NCBI RefSeq assembly: GCF_030254645.1
Contig: NZ_CP116346.1
Location: 5,001,001-5,065,000 of the forward strand
Source: Paucibacter sediminis
GTDB taxonomy: Bacteria; Pseudomonadota; Gammaproteobacteria; Burkholderiales; Burkholderiaceae_C
Direction of reading: 5' to 3'
DNA: 64,000 nt
Shown: positions 56,061 to 64,000 of the stretch, in pieces
Numbering within the stretch: position 1 is the stretch's first letter
How the letters are laid out: each line of letters begins with the position of its first letter
Position numbers and translations under genes: made by a program
Notes under the pieces: generated by a model
Database searches by the model: none
What the model saw: only the letters and a program-made list of their open reading frames with translations
Told to the model about the DNA's origin: nothing

Positions 56061-56882
56061 ATGCCCAATCGCACCGTGTACTTTGTCTCGGACGGCACCG
56101 GGATCACTGCCGAGACCTTCGGCAACTCCATCCTGGCCCAGTTCCCCGGCAAGCCCCGCCATGTGCGCCGCCCCTTTGTCGACAGCGCCGAGAAGGCGCA
56201 CCAGGTGGTGCGCGAGATCAACAACCTGGGTGAGCAGGAGGGCCAGCGCGCCATCGTGTTCGCCACCCTGGTGAACCGCGAGGTGCTGCAGATCGTGCGC
56301 GAGCATTGCAAGGGCCTGGTGATGGACATGTTCAACACCTTCATCGAGCCCTTGGAAGAGGAGTTCCAGGTAAAGTCCAACCACCGCGTCGGGCGCTTCT
56401 CCGACGTGGCGCGCAGCCAGGAGTACCACGACCGCATCGAGGCGATCAACTTCTCGCTGGCGCATGACGATGGCCAGTCCGCCAAGAACCTGGAATCGGC
56501 CGACGTGATCCTGGTGGGCGTGTCGCGCAGCGGCAAGACGCCGACCTCGCTCTACCTGGCCATGCAGCATGGCATCAAGGCGGCCAACTACCCGCTCATC
56601 CCCGAGGACTTCGAGCGCAACAAGATCCCCTCGATGCTAGAGCCGCACAAGAAAAAGTGCTTCGGCCTCACCATCGACCCCGAGCGCCTCTCGCAGATCC
56701 GCAACGAGCGCCGCCCCGGCAGCAAGTATGCCGATCTGATGAACTGCCGCTACGAGATCAACGAAGCGGAAGCGATGATGAAGCGCAATGGCATCTCCTG
56801 GCTCTCGTCCACGCACAAGTCGATCGAGGAGATCGCCACCACCATCTTGCGAGACATCCGCCCCGACCGGCTGATCTATTAA
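56061..56882 (+). CDS. ppsR: PEP synthase regulatory protein (bifunctional Ser/Thr kinase and pyrophosphorylase, DUF299)
   Basis: 273-residue regulator that uses ADP to phosphorylate and inactivate PEP synthase and phosphate to reverse it. Family motifs are RTVYFVSDGTGITAETFGNS, the P-loop-like LVGVSRSGKTPTSLYLA, ANYPLIPEDF and the C-terminal NGISWLSSTHKSIEEIATTI. Start MPNRTVYFVSDG matches the family; an ATG at 56013 adds 16 unconserved residues. It is divergent from its target gene ppsA (184 bases between them) and its stop overlaps the convergent methyltransferase by four bases. Confidence 0.95.
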   Translation: MPNRTVYFVSDGTGITAETFGNSILAQFPGKPRHVRRPFVDSAEKAHQVVREINNLGEQEGQRAIVFATLVNREVLQIVREHCKGLVMDMFNTFIEPLEEEFQVKSNHRVGRFSDVARSQEYHDRIEAINFSLAHDDGQSAKNLESADVILVGVSRSGKTPTSLYLAMQHGIKAANYPLIPEDFERNKIPSMLEPHKKKCFGLTIDPERLSQIRNERRPGSKYADLMNCRYEINEAEAMMKRNGISWLSSTHKSIEEIATTILRDIRPDRLIY

Positions 56883-57667
56883 GCGCTCGTGAGCCGCTGG
56901 CGTGCCGATTCGTAGAGGCAGATCGCCGCGGCACTGCCCACATTGAGCGACTCCTCGCCGCCCGGCTGCGGAATGCCCACGGTCAGCGCACAGCGCTGCA
57001 TCAGCGCAGGCTGAACGCCCTGCCCTTCGTGGCCCATCACCCAGGCGCAGGGCTCGGGCAGGCGCAGCTGGTGCAGTTGCTGCTGCGCATGCGAGCTGGT
57101 GGCCACCAGGGGCACGCCCAGCCGATCCAGATCCTCGGGCAGCAGTCCCTCGACCAGGCGCAGGCCGAAATGCGCGCCCATGCCGGCACGCAGCACCTTG
57201 GGCGACCACAGCGCGGCCGTGCCCTTGAGCGCGAGGATCTGCTTGAAGCCCAGGGCGCCGGCATTGCGCAGGATGGTGCCGACGTTGCCGGCATCCTGCA
57301 GCCGGTCCAGCACCACCGAATCCAGCCCAGGGGTCAGGTCTTGCCCTGCCTGGTAAGGCACTTCGAAGCCGATGCGCGCCGGCGACTCCAGCCCGCTGAT
57401 GGTCTTGAACAAGGCCTCGGGCACCACCAGCACGCGCGGCGCGGCGTCGGCCAGATCGCGCAGCGGCGCCTCGGCGTAGGCGCTTTCGGTGACCACGGCG
57501 AGGCTGAGCGGGTAGGCGCGCGCCAGCGCGGCGCGGGCCAGGTGATCGCCCTCCAGCCAGATGCTGCCCAGCTTGCGGTAGGCGTTGGCGTCCGCGGCCA
57601 GCTTGCGCAGACGCTGCAGTACCGGGTTGTCGCGCGAGGTGATGTGGAGAACGTTGGGGCTCGTCAT
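56879..57667 (-). CDS. TrmH/SpoU family RNA 2'-O-methyltransferase
   Basis: 262-residue SPOUT-fold methyltransferase acting on rRNA or tRNA ribose. An N-terminal RNA substrate-binding domain ([20 protein letters not shown]) precedes the knotted catalytic domain: [20 protein letters not shown] (motif 1), [11 protein letters not shown] (motif 2) and [16 protein letters not shown] (motif 3). The target nucleotide cannot be read from sequence. It overlaps rnhB by four bases (ATGA), as last gene of the bamA-to-rnhB run. Confidence 0.93.
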   Translation of the reverse strand: MTSPNVLHITSRDNPVLQRLRKLAADANAYRKLGSIWLEGDHLARAALARAYPLSLAVVTESAYAEAPLRDLADAAPRVLVVPEALFKTISGLESPARIGFEVPYQAGQDLTPGLDSVVLDRLQDAGNVGTILRNAGALGFKQILALKGTAALWSPKVLRAGMGAHFGLRLVEGLLPEDLDRLGVPLVATSSHAQQQLHQLRLPEPCAWVMGHEGQGVQPALMQRCALTVGIPQPGGEESLNVGSAAAICLYESARQRLTSA

Positions 57668-58293
57668 TTCGTCAAAACCTCGCGCACCGGCGCAAAACTC
57701 GTGCGATGCCAGGCCGTGGCGCCATGCTCGCGCAGCGCGGCCATGTGGTCGGCGGTGGGATAGCCCTTGTGGGTGGCAAAGCCGTACTCGGGATGCTGCT
57801 CGTGCATCAGCACGCAGAGGCGGTCGCGGTGCACCTTGGCCAGGATCGAGGCGGCCGAGATCGCCTTGACCTTGGCGTCGCCCTTGACGATGGCCTCGGC
57901 CGGAATCTTCAGCACCGGCAGGCGGTTGCCATCCACCAGCACCTTGGCCGGCTTGAGGCGCAGGCCCTCCACCGCGCGGCGCATCGCCAGCATGGTGGCC
58001 TGCAGGATGTTGAGCTCATCGATCTCAGCCACGCTGGCCTCGGCGATGCAGCAGCACAAGGCCTTGGCGCGGATCTCGTCGAACAGGCGCTCGCGCTTCT
58101 TCTCGGTCAGCACCTTGGAGTCGGCCAGGCCGGCAATCGGCTGCTGGTCGTCCAGGATCACCGCGGCGGCCACCACCGGCCCGGCCAGCGGGCCTCGGCC
58201 GGCCTCGTCCACACCGGCCATCAGGCCAGGCACGTCCCAGACCAGCCCCAGCTGGGTCGGCAGCTCAGGCGCCGAGGACTTGCGCGATCGCAT
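57664..58293 (-). CDS. rnhB: Ribonuclease HII
   Basis: Removes ribonucleotides from DNA. 209 residues: [20 protein letters not shown] with catalytic Asp29 and Glu30, [28 protein letters not shown] (third Asp) and [20 protein letters not shown]. The start [17 protein letters not shown] gives a typical N-terminus and overlaps the lpxB end by 29 bases; an ATG at 58221 is directly at the catalytic motif and is less likely. It follows lpxB as in E. coli and overlaps the methyltransferase gene. Confidence 0.95.
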   Translation of the reverse strand: MRSRKSSAPELPTQLGLVWDVPGLMAGVDEAGRGPLAGPVVAAAVILDDQQPIAGLADSKVLTEKKRERLFDEIRAKALCCCIAEASVAEIDELNILQATMLAMRRAVEGLRLKPAKVLVDGNRLPVLKIPAEAIVKGDAKVKAISAASILAKVHRDRLCVLMHEQHPEYGFATHKGYPTADHMAALREHGATAWHRTSFAPVREVLTK

Positions 58294-59410
58294 CGCTGGC
58301 CACCCGCGCCGTATCGCGGCGCAACAGCAGGTGTTGTTCGTGAAAGCGCGCCTGCACGCGTGCATAGCGCTCGGCATCGTCGAGCCAGGCCAGGCCCTCG
58401 CGCGCCAGCGCCTTGGGCGTGCATGCCTCCTGCAGCAGCTCGGGCACCAGGAATTCGCGCGCCAGCACATTGGGCAGGCTCACCCAGGGCAGGTAGTTCT
58501 TGCCGCGCATGCGCCAGGCGTTCAGCGCGTGCATGCGGTAGGCCACCACCATCGGGCGCTTGAACAGCGCCGCCTCCAGCGTGGCGGTGCCGCTGGCCAC
58601 CAGGGTGATGTCGCAGGCCGCCAGGGCCTCGTGCGAGCGGCCGTCTAGCAACGTCAGGTTCAGGCCCTGGCCGAGGCGGTCCACCATGGGCTGCAGCAGC
58701 TCGCGCAGGCCCGGCGCCACCGGCAGGATGAATTTCAGCTCGGGCCGCGCCTGCCGCATCAGCTGGGCCGCATGCAGCATCGGCTCGGCGATATAGCCGA
58801 TCTCGCTGCGGCGGCTGCCGGGCAGCAGCGCCACCACGTTGTCGCCCTCGCCCAGACCCATGGCCGCGCGGGCCTCCGCCCGGGGCGGCTGCAACGCGAT
58901 CGCATCGGCCAACGGATGGCCGACATAGGTGGCGGCCACGCCGGCCTTGTGCAGGATCTCCGGCTCGAAGGGGAACAGGCACAGCACATGGTCCGCCGCC
59001 TTGGCGATCTTGTGCACGCGCTCGCCGCGCCAGGCCCAGATCGAGGGGCAGACGAAGTGGATGGTCTTGATGCCGGCCTCGCGCAGCCGCGTTTCCAGGC
59101 CGAAATTGAAGTCGGGCGCATCCACGCCGATGAAGGCGCGCGGCCGCTCGGCCAGCAGGCGATTGCCCAGCTGGCGACGGATGCTCAGCAGCTCGCGGAT
59201 ATTCAGCAGCGCATCGACATAGCCGAAGATGGACAGCTTGCTGGACGGCCACCAGGCCTCGAAGCCCTGGGCCTGCATGCGCGGCCCGCCGATGCCCTGG
59301 GTGCGCAGCGCGGGCCAGCGCTGGCGCAGGCCCTGGATCAGCAGGCTGGCCAGCAGGTCGCCGGAAGCCTCGCCGGCCACCAGCCCGAGGCGCGGCGCTT
59401 GTTCAGACAT
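58265..59410 (-). CDS. lpxB: Lipid-A-disaccharide synthase
   Basis: Glycosyltransferase (GT19) that joins UDP-2,3-diacylglucosamine and lipid X to form the lipid A disaccharide at the inner membrane. 381 residues: [83 protein letters not shown] and [20 protein letters not shown] are family blocks. It starts three bases after lpxA. Confidence 0.98.
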   Translation of the reverse strand: MSEQAPRLGLVAGEASGDLLASLLIQGLRQRWPALRTQGIGGPRMQAQGFEAWWPSSKLSIFGYVDALLNIRELLSIRRQLGNRLLAERPRAFIGVDAPDFNFGLETRLREAGIKTIHFVCPSIWAWRGERVHKIAKAADHVLCLFPFEPEILHKAGVAATYVGHPLADAIALQPPRAEARAAMGLGEGDNVVALLPGSRRSEIGYIAEPMLHAAQLMRQARPELKFILPVAPGLRELLQPMVDRLGQGLNLTLLDGRSHEALAACDITLVASGTATLEAALFKRPMVVAYRMHALNAWRMRGKNYLPWVSLPNVLAREFLVPELLQEACTPKALAREGLAWLDDAERYARVQARFHEQHLLLRRDTARVASDAIAQVLGA

Positions 59411-59413
59411 CGC

Positions 59414-60205
59414 TCAGCGCACCAGGCCGCGTGTGGAGCCGGCAATGAAGTCCAGCATCAGCTGCACATCGGCCACTGAATCGCCACCCTGCTCGGCCAG
59501 CAGCGCCTGGATCTGTGCGCTCGATTGCTCCAGCGTCAGGCTGCTGCGGAAGATCAGCTTGTGCAGCTGCCGTATCACCGCGATGCGTTCATTGCTGAAG
59601 CCGCGCCGGCGCAGGCCGGTGAGATTCACCGCGCGCACCGCCAGCGGGTTGCCGTCCACCGTCATATAGGGCGCCACATCCTGGGCCACATGACCCTGGA
59701 AGCCGATCATCGCGTGGGCGCCGATCTTGACGTACTGATGCACGCCCGTCAGGCCACCGATGGTGGCCCAGTCGCCCACGCGCACATGGCCCGCTAGGGT
59801 GGCGTTGTTGGCCAGCACGCAATGACTGCCCAGCTGCACGTCATGGGCCAGGTGCACATAGGCCATGATCCAGTTGTCGGAGCCGACCCGGGTGACGCCC
59901 TCTTCCTTGAAGGTGCCAGTGTTGAAGGTGCAGAACTCGCGCACCGTGTTGCGGTCGCCGATCACCAGCTCGGTCACCTCGCCGCCATGGCTCATGTCCT
60001 GCGGCATCGCGCCGATCGAGCTGAACTGGTAGAAGTGATTGTCGCGGCCGATGCGGGTGCGGCCCTCGATGACGCAATGCGGGCCCACGCGGGTACCGGC
60101 AGCTATCGAGACCTCGGGCCCGATCAGCGCGTAGGCGCCAACCTCCACGTCCTCGGCCAAATGGGCCTTGGGATCAACAATGGCGGTGGGATGGATGCGA
60201 GCCAT
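59414..60205 (-). CDS. lpxA: UDP-N-acetylglucosamine acyltransferase
   Basis: First step of lipid A synthesis: 3-O-acylation of UDP-GlcNAc with acyl-ACP. 263 residues (E. coli 262) forming a left-handed beta-helix of hexapeptide repeats from [20 protein letters not shown] on, with the catalytic-His segment [19 protein letters not shown] and the C-terminal helical domain ([20 protein letters not shown]). 13 bases after fabZ, three before lpxB. Confidence 0.98.
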   Translation of the reverse strand: MARIHPTAIVDPKAHLAEDVEVGAYALIGPEVSIAAGTRVGPHCVIEGRTRIGRDNHFYQFSSIGAMPQDMSHGGEVTELVIGDRNTVREFCTFNTGTFKEEGVTRVGSDNWIMAYVHLAHDVQLGSHCVLANNATLAGHVRVGDWATIGGLTGVHQYVKIGAHAMIGFQGHVAQDVAPYMTVDGNPLAVRAVNLTGLRRRGFSNERIAVIRQLHKLIFRSSLTLEQSSAQIQALLAEQGGDSVADVQLMLDFIAGSTRGLVR

Positions 60206-60218
60206 ATGCGCCCGGACC

Positions 60219-60686
60219 TCAGTCTTCGATACGGCGCATGGTGCACATCAGTTCGGCCTCGCAGGCCAGCTCGTCGCCCACAAAGGCCTTGCCGGTGAAC
60301 TTGAACAGCGAGGCCTTGGCGCGCTCCAGCGTGACCTCGAACACCAGCTGATCGCCGGGCTCCACCGGGCGCTTGAAGCGCGCACCGTCGATGCCCGCGA
60401 AATAGCAGATCGTCTTGTCGTCGATCTGGCGGTCCAGGCTCACCACCGCCAGCAGCGTCGCCACCTGGGCCATCGCCTCGAGCTGCAGCACCCCCGGCAT
60501 CACCGGACGCACCGGGAAATGCCCCGGGAAGAAGGGCTCGTTGATGGTGACGTTCTTGATCGCGCGGATGCGCTTGCCCTTCTCCACCTCCAGCACCCGG
60601 TCCACCAACAGGAAGGGGAAGCGATGCGGCAGCATCTTGATGATCTGGTGGATGTCGAAGCCGGTGTTGTCGGTATTGCTGGTCAT
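60219..60686 (-). CDS. fabZ: 3-hydroxyacyl-[acyl-carrier-protein] dehydratase FabZ
   Basis: Dehydrates 3-hydroxyacyl-ACP in fatty-acid synthesis. 155 residues with the hot-dog fold: [20 protein letters not shown], the catalytic [20 protein letters not shown] (His and Glu) and [20 protein letters not shown]. The ATG ([10 protein letters not shown]) overlaps the lpxD stop by four bases; longer in-frame starts run into lpxD and are rejected. Placement between lpxD and lpxA is conserved and balances lipid A with phospholipid. Confidence 0.98.
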   Translation of the reverse strand: MTSNTDNTGFDIHQIIKMLPHRFPFLLVDRVLEVEKGKRIRAIKNVTINEPFFPGHFPVRPVMPGVLQLEAMAQVATLLAVVSLDRQIDDKTICYFAGIDGARFKRPVEPGDQLVFEVTLERAKASLFKFTGKAFVGDELACEAELMCTMRRIED

Positions 60687-61750
60687 GATTTTTTCTCGAG
60701 TGCGCGCAAGCGATCGCGCATGGCGTGCAACTGCCTGAGCGTTGCAGCGTTCTTTTCCCAGTTCGCATTCTCGTCCATCGGGAACACGCCGGTGTACTGG
60801 CCCGGCTTGCTGATGGAACGCGAGACGAAGGTGCAGGCCGACACGAACACGTGGTCGGCAATGGTGATGTGGCCAACGATATTGGCCGAGCCACCGATCA
60901 TGCAGTGCTTGCCGATGCGCGTGCTGCCCGCCACGCCAGAGCAAGCCGCCATGGCAGTATGCGCGCCGATGTGCACGTTGTGGGCGATCTGGATCAGGTT
61001 GTCGAGCTTGACGCCGTCCTCGATCACCGTGTTGCCCAGCGCGCCGCGATCGATGCAGGTCTGCGCGCCGATCTCCACGTCGTTGCCGATCACCGCCGCA
61101 CCCAGCTGCTCGATCTTTTCCCACTGGCCCTGATTGGGCGCGAAGCCGAAGCCGTCGGCGCCGATCACGGCGCCGCTATGGATGATGCAGCGCGCGCCGA
61201 TGCTGCAGCCGTGGCAGACCGTCACATGCGGCGCCAGCCGGGTGCCCGCGCCCACGCTGGCAGCACGCTCGACCACGCAGTGCGGCCCGATCACCGCGCC
61301 GGCACCGATCACCGCGCCCGCCTCGATGACCGCAAACGGGCCGACGCTGACGCCCTCACCCAGCCGCGCCGAGGGGTCGACAAAGGCGCTGGGGTGGATG
61401 CTCGCGACGCTGCCGCTGCGGCCGCGCGCGGCCCACCACTGCGTCAGGCGGGCAAAGTACAGATAGGGGTCGGGCGTGACCAGCGTGGCAGCGCCTGCCG
61501 CTGGTGCCGAACGCGCCGAACGTGCAACGGCGGCCTCGGCCATCGCCGGTGCCACGATCACGCAGCCCGCCTGGGTACTGGCCAGTTGCGCCGCGTAGCG
61601 CGGATTGGCGAGGAAGGCGATGGATTCGGCGTCGGCGTCTTCCAGCGTGGCAATGCGGGCTATGCGCGTCGCCGCAAGCGATTCGGCCGCACCAAGAAGA
61701 TCGCCGCCCAAGGCGGCGATCAGTTCGGGCAGCGTGAGGACTGCGGCCAC
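60683..61750 (-). CDS. lpxD: UDP-3-O-acylglucosamine N-acyltransferase
   Basis: Third step of lipid A synthesis. 355 residues: an N-terminal uridine-binding domain ([20 protein letters not shown]), a hexapeptide-repeat beta-helix ([40 protein letters not shown], a family signature), [20 protein letters not shown] and [17 protein letters not shown], ending in a helix with [19 protein letters not shown]. Four bases after skp; overlaps fabZ. Confidence 0.98.
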   Translation of the reverse strand: MAAVLTLPELIAALGGDLLGAAESLAATRIARIATLEDADAESIAFLANPRYAAQLASTQAGCVIVAPAMAEAAVARSARSAPAAGAATLVTPDPYLYFARLTQWWAARGRSGSVASIHPSAFVDPSARLGEGVSVGPFAVIEAGAVIGAGAVIGPHCVVERAASVGAGTRLAPHVTVCHGCSIGARCIIHSGAVIGADGFGFAPNQGQWEKIEQLGAAVIGNDVEIGAQTCIDRGALGNTVIEDGVKLDNLIQIAHNVHIGAHTAMAACSGVAGSTRIGKHCMIGGSANIVGHITIADHVFVSACTFVSRSISKPGQYTGVFPMDENANWEKNAATLRQLHAMRDRLRALEKKS

Positions 61751-61754
61751 CGAT

Positions 61755-62264
61755 TTACTTCTGCGCGTTGAGCGCGTCGATCACCTTCTTGGTGATGTCC
61801 ACGCGGCCGCTGGCGTGCAGGGCGTCTTGCACGATCAGGTCGTACTTCTCGGCGTCGAAGATCTGCTTGATGACGCGGTTGGCGCGTTCCACCACCGCAC
61901 CCAGCTCTTCGTTCTTGCGCTGGGTCAGGTCTTCCTGCCACTCGCGGCGCTTGCGCTGCAGGTCGCGGTCGGCTTCCACCAGATCGCGCTGACGGCGATT
62001 GCGCTCGGCCTCGGCCAGGGTCGGGGCGTCCTTCTCAAGCTTCTCGGCAGCGCCGCGCAGCTTGTTCTCGGCGTCCTTCAGATCCTTCTCGCGCTTGCCG
62101 AACTCGGTTTCCAGCTTCAGCTGGGCGGCCTTGGCCAGATTGGCTTCCTTGAGCACGCGCTCGCTATTGATGTAGCCGATCTTCAGGTCTTGCGCTTGCA
62201 GGCCGAAGGCCGACAGCGACATCAGGGCGGCCGCGGCCACCGTCTTCAACAGCTTGCTGTTCAT
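61755..62264 (-). CDS. skp: Periplasmic chaperone Skp/OmpH
   Basis: 169-residue periplasmic holdase for outer-membrane proteins. Signal peptide ([20 protein letters not shown]) then [20 protein letters not shown], the OmpH opening, and a long charged coiled coil ([40 protein letters not shown]) forming the tentacles. Its ATG overlaps the bamA stop by one base. Position between bamA and lpxD is conserved. Confidence 0.96.
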   Translation of the reverse strand: MNSKLLKTVAAAALMSLSAFGLQAQDLKIGYINSERVLKEANLAKAAQLKLETEFGKREKDLKDAENKLRGAAEKLEKDAPTLAEAERNRRQRDLVEADRDLQRKRREWQEDLTQRKNEELGAVVERANRVIKQIFDAEKYDLIVQDALHASGRVDITKKVIDALNAQK

Positions 62265-64000
62265 CAGAATGCAGTCCCGATCTGGAATTGGAATTTCTCG
62301 ATTCTATCTGTGGGTTTCTTGCGCAATGGCACGCCATAGCTCAAACGCAGCGGGCCCATGGGGGAGAGCCAGCTGATACCCACACCTGCCGAGGAGCGCA
62401 CGCTGGCCAAATCCAGCTTCTCATGCGATCCCCAAACGTTACCCGCGTCCATGAATGCGAACAAGCGGAAACTCTTGTCATTGCCCGAACCCGGCACCGG
62501 CACATAGAACTCGGCGTTCAGGTTGAACTTGCGATTGCCACCGGTGTAGGAGCCGGTCACGTCGACCGGGCCCAGCGAGCCGGGCTCGAACACGCGCACC
62601 GAACCCAGGCCGCCGCCGTAGAAGTTCTTGAAGATGGGATAGGGTCGGCCACCCAGACCGCCGCCCCAGCCCAGCTCGCCGTTGATGCCCAGCGAGAACT
62701 TGTGCGTCAGGTTGAAGTACTGCTGATGCTGCAGATTGGCACGCCAGAAATGCGAGTCGCCCAGGGCGCTGAGCTCGACGTTGACGCGCTGGTAGCGACC
62801 CGCCGTGGGCGAGATCACGCTGTCGCGGCTGTCGTTGGCCCAACCGATGGTGAAGGGCACGGCCGTGCTGCTGGGGCCGAACTGGTTGCGGAACAGGAAG
62901 TAGTTGTTCGGCAGACCAGCCGAAGCCGTGATGCGCGTGAGTTCGTAGCCGATGCCGAAGAACACGGTGTCCAGCTCGGAGAAGGGCACGCCGAACTTCA
63001 CCGAGCCGCCGTACGAGGCCAGCTCGTATTCCTCACCCAGGGTGTTGAGCGGCTTGGTGGTGCGGTAGAACATGTCGAAGGCGCGCGACACGCCATCCAC
63101 CGTGAAATAGGGGTCGACGGTGGAGACCACCAGGGCGCGGCCGGTCTTGGCGGTATTGACCTCCAGCGCCAGGTAGTTGCCCGAGCCGAACACATTCTCC
63201 TGGCGGATCGAGCCGGTCAGCGAGAGCTTCTGCGCGCTGGAATAGCCCGCGCCGACCATGATGTTGCCGGTGGGCTTCTCGGTCAGCGTGAGCGTCACGT
63301 CCACCTGGTCGGGCGAGCCCGGCACCTCGGTGGTGTCGACGTTGACGTCCTTGAAATAGCCCAGGCGCTCGACGCGGTCGCGCGAATTCTTGATGCGCTG
63401 GCCGTCGTACCAGGACGACTCGAACTGGCGGAACTCGCGGCGGATGACTTCGTCACGCGTGCGCGTGTTGCCCGAGATGATGACGCGGCGCACATAGACG
63501 CGGCGCTGCGGCTCGGCGCTGAAGGTCACCACCACCTGGCCGGTGGCGCGGTCGATCTCGGGCCGGCTCTCGACGCGTGCAAAGGCATAGCCGAAGGTGC
63601 CGTACAGATCCTGGAAGGCGCGCGTGGTCTGGGCCACCGCTTCACCGCGGTAGGCCTCACCAGGCTTGAGCGCGATCAGGCGCTTGAACTCTTCCTCGCG
63701 GCCCAGGAAGTCGCCCTCGATCTTGACGGCGCTGACGGTATAGGGCTGGCCTTCGCTGACGGTGATGGCCACGCCGATGCTCTGCTTGTCGGGCGAGATC
63801 GTCACCTGGGTGGACTCGACCGCAAACTCCAGATAGCCGCGATTCAGGTAGTAGGAGCGCAGCGTCTCGAGGTCGGCGTTGAGCTTGGTGCGCGAGTAGC
63901 GGTCGGTCTTGGTGTACCAGGTCAGCCAACCCGAGGTGGTCTGCTCCAGCAGGCCCAGCAGCGTGCTCTCGGAGAACACCTTGCTGCCCTGGATGCGGAT
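62264..64000 (-). CDS. bamA: Outer membrane protein assembly factor BamA, C-terminal part (5' end outside the window)
   Basis: Central subunit of the BAM complex that folds outer-membrane beta-barrels. 578 C-terminal residues are visible, covering late POTRA domains (LETLRSYYLNRGYLEFAVES; FEAL-type strand VRRVIISGNTRTRDEVIRRE) and the 16-strand barrel (EKPTGNIMVGAGYSSAQKLS; the lid-loop-type VRVFEPGSLGP; MGPLRLSYGVPL), ending in the terminal Phe (FQIGTAF). The barrel's final strand signature is intact. The N-terminal signal and first POTRA repeats lie beyond position 64000. Confidence 0.97.
   Translation of the reverse strand: MRIQGSKVFSESTLLGLLEQTTSGWLTWYTKTDRYSRTKLNADLETLRSYYLNRGYLEFAVESTQVTISPDKQSIGVAITVSEGQPYTVSAVKIEGDFLGREEEFKRLIALKPGEAYRGEAVAQTTRAFQDLYGTFGYAFARVESRPEIDRATGQVVVTFSAEPQRRVYVRRVIISGNTRTRDEVIRREFRQFESSWYDGQRIKNSRDRVERLGYFKDVNVDTTEVPGSPDQVDVTLTLTEKPTGNIMVGAGYSSAQKLSLTGSIRQENVFGSGNYLALEVNTAKTGRALVVSTVDPYFTVDGVSRAFDMFYRTTKPLNTLGEEYELASYGGSVKFGVPFSELDTVFFGIGYELTRITASAGLPNNYFLFRNQFGPSSTAVPFTIGWANDSRDSVISPTAGRYQRVNVELSALGDSHFWRANLQHQQYFNLTHKFSLGINGELGWGGGLGGRPYPIFKNFYGGGLGSVRVFEPGSLGPVDVTGSYTGGNRKFNLNAEFYVPVPGSGNDKSFRLFAFMDAGNVWGSHEKLDLASVRSSAGVGISWLSPMGPLRLSYGVPLRKKPTDRIEKFQFQIGTAF

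Overview
The window is GC-rich chromosomal DNA from a betaproteobacterium, most likely order Burkholderiales and plausibly near Roseateles, Paucibacter or Rubrivivax. The main evidence is the rpsF-priB-rpsR-rplI order, a TctC/Bug-type binding protein with tctBA and a porin, a Burkholderia-type H-NS protein, an alanine/lysine-rich extended RpoD, and the bamA-skp-lpxD-fabZ-lpxA-lpxB-rnhB order. Coding density is high. I see no insertion sequence, prophage, CRISPR array, rRNA or tRNA; the one RNA gene recognised is the 4.5S SRP RNA. The genus is an inference.

Layout. 0-2 kb: N-terminal part of an RND efflux permease and its adaptor (minus). 2-6 kb: rnhA and a methyltransferase, divergent from gloB-mltD. 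5.7-9 kb: dnaX-ybaB-recR-MAPEG (minus). 9.1-10.4 kb: an atypical PurM-like gene and ffs. 10.4-14.8 kb: two paralogous kinase/HDOD proteins in one operon, one with an intact Ser/Thr kinase and one with a degenerate kinase fold. 15-19.3 kb: hrpA and a VOC protein. 19.4-27.9 kb (plus): argA, yggX, a Fur-box-preceded Fe(3+)-binding protein, an H-NS-like protein, a MASE1-PAS-GGDEF-EAL protein and dnaG. 28-32.7 kb (plus): rpoD, a cyclase-FHA protein and hemH. 32.7-39 kb: porin-tctCBA (minus) divergent from tctDE (plus). 39-43.4 kb: hslR, then the heat-shock cluster grpE-dnaK-dnaJ. 43.5-46.9 kb: a receiver-TPR protein and a phosphoethanolamine transferase. 46.9-51.1 kb (minus): a LexA-box radical SAM gene, dnaB and the rpsF-priB-rpsR-rplI operon. 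51.3-56.9 kb: a sodium:solute symporter, ppsA and the divergent ppsR. 56.9-64 kb (minus): bamA (partial), skp, lpxD, fabZ, lpxA, lpxB, rnhB and a TrmH-type methyltransferase.

Functionally this is mostly core replication (dnaX, dnaG, dnaB, priB, recR), transcription (rpoD), proteostasis (grpE, dnaK, dnaJ, hslR) and envelope biogenesis (lpx genes, bamA, skp, mltD, eptA). Between these lie regulatory proteins of less certain role: the kinase/pseudokinase HDOD pair, the cyclase-FHA protein, the receiver-TPR protein and the c-di-GMP protein. Several control sites are readable: sigma-70 promoters for rpoD and rpsF, a sigma-32 promoter for grpE and a second candidate before dnaK that overlaps a perfect DnaA box, a Fur-type palindrome, a LexA box overlapping a start codon, and several hairpin terminators. 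The kinase/pseudokinase HDOD operon is the best candidate for a poorly described system.
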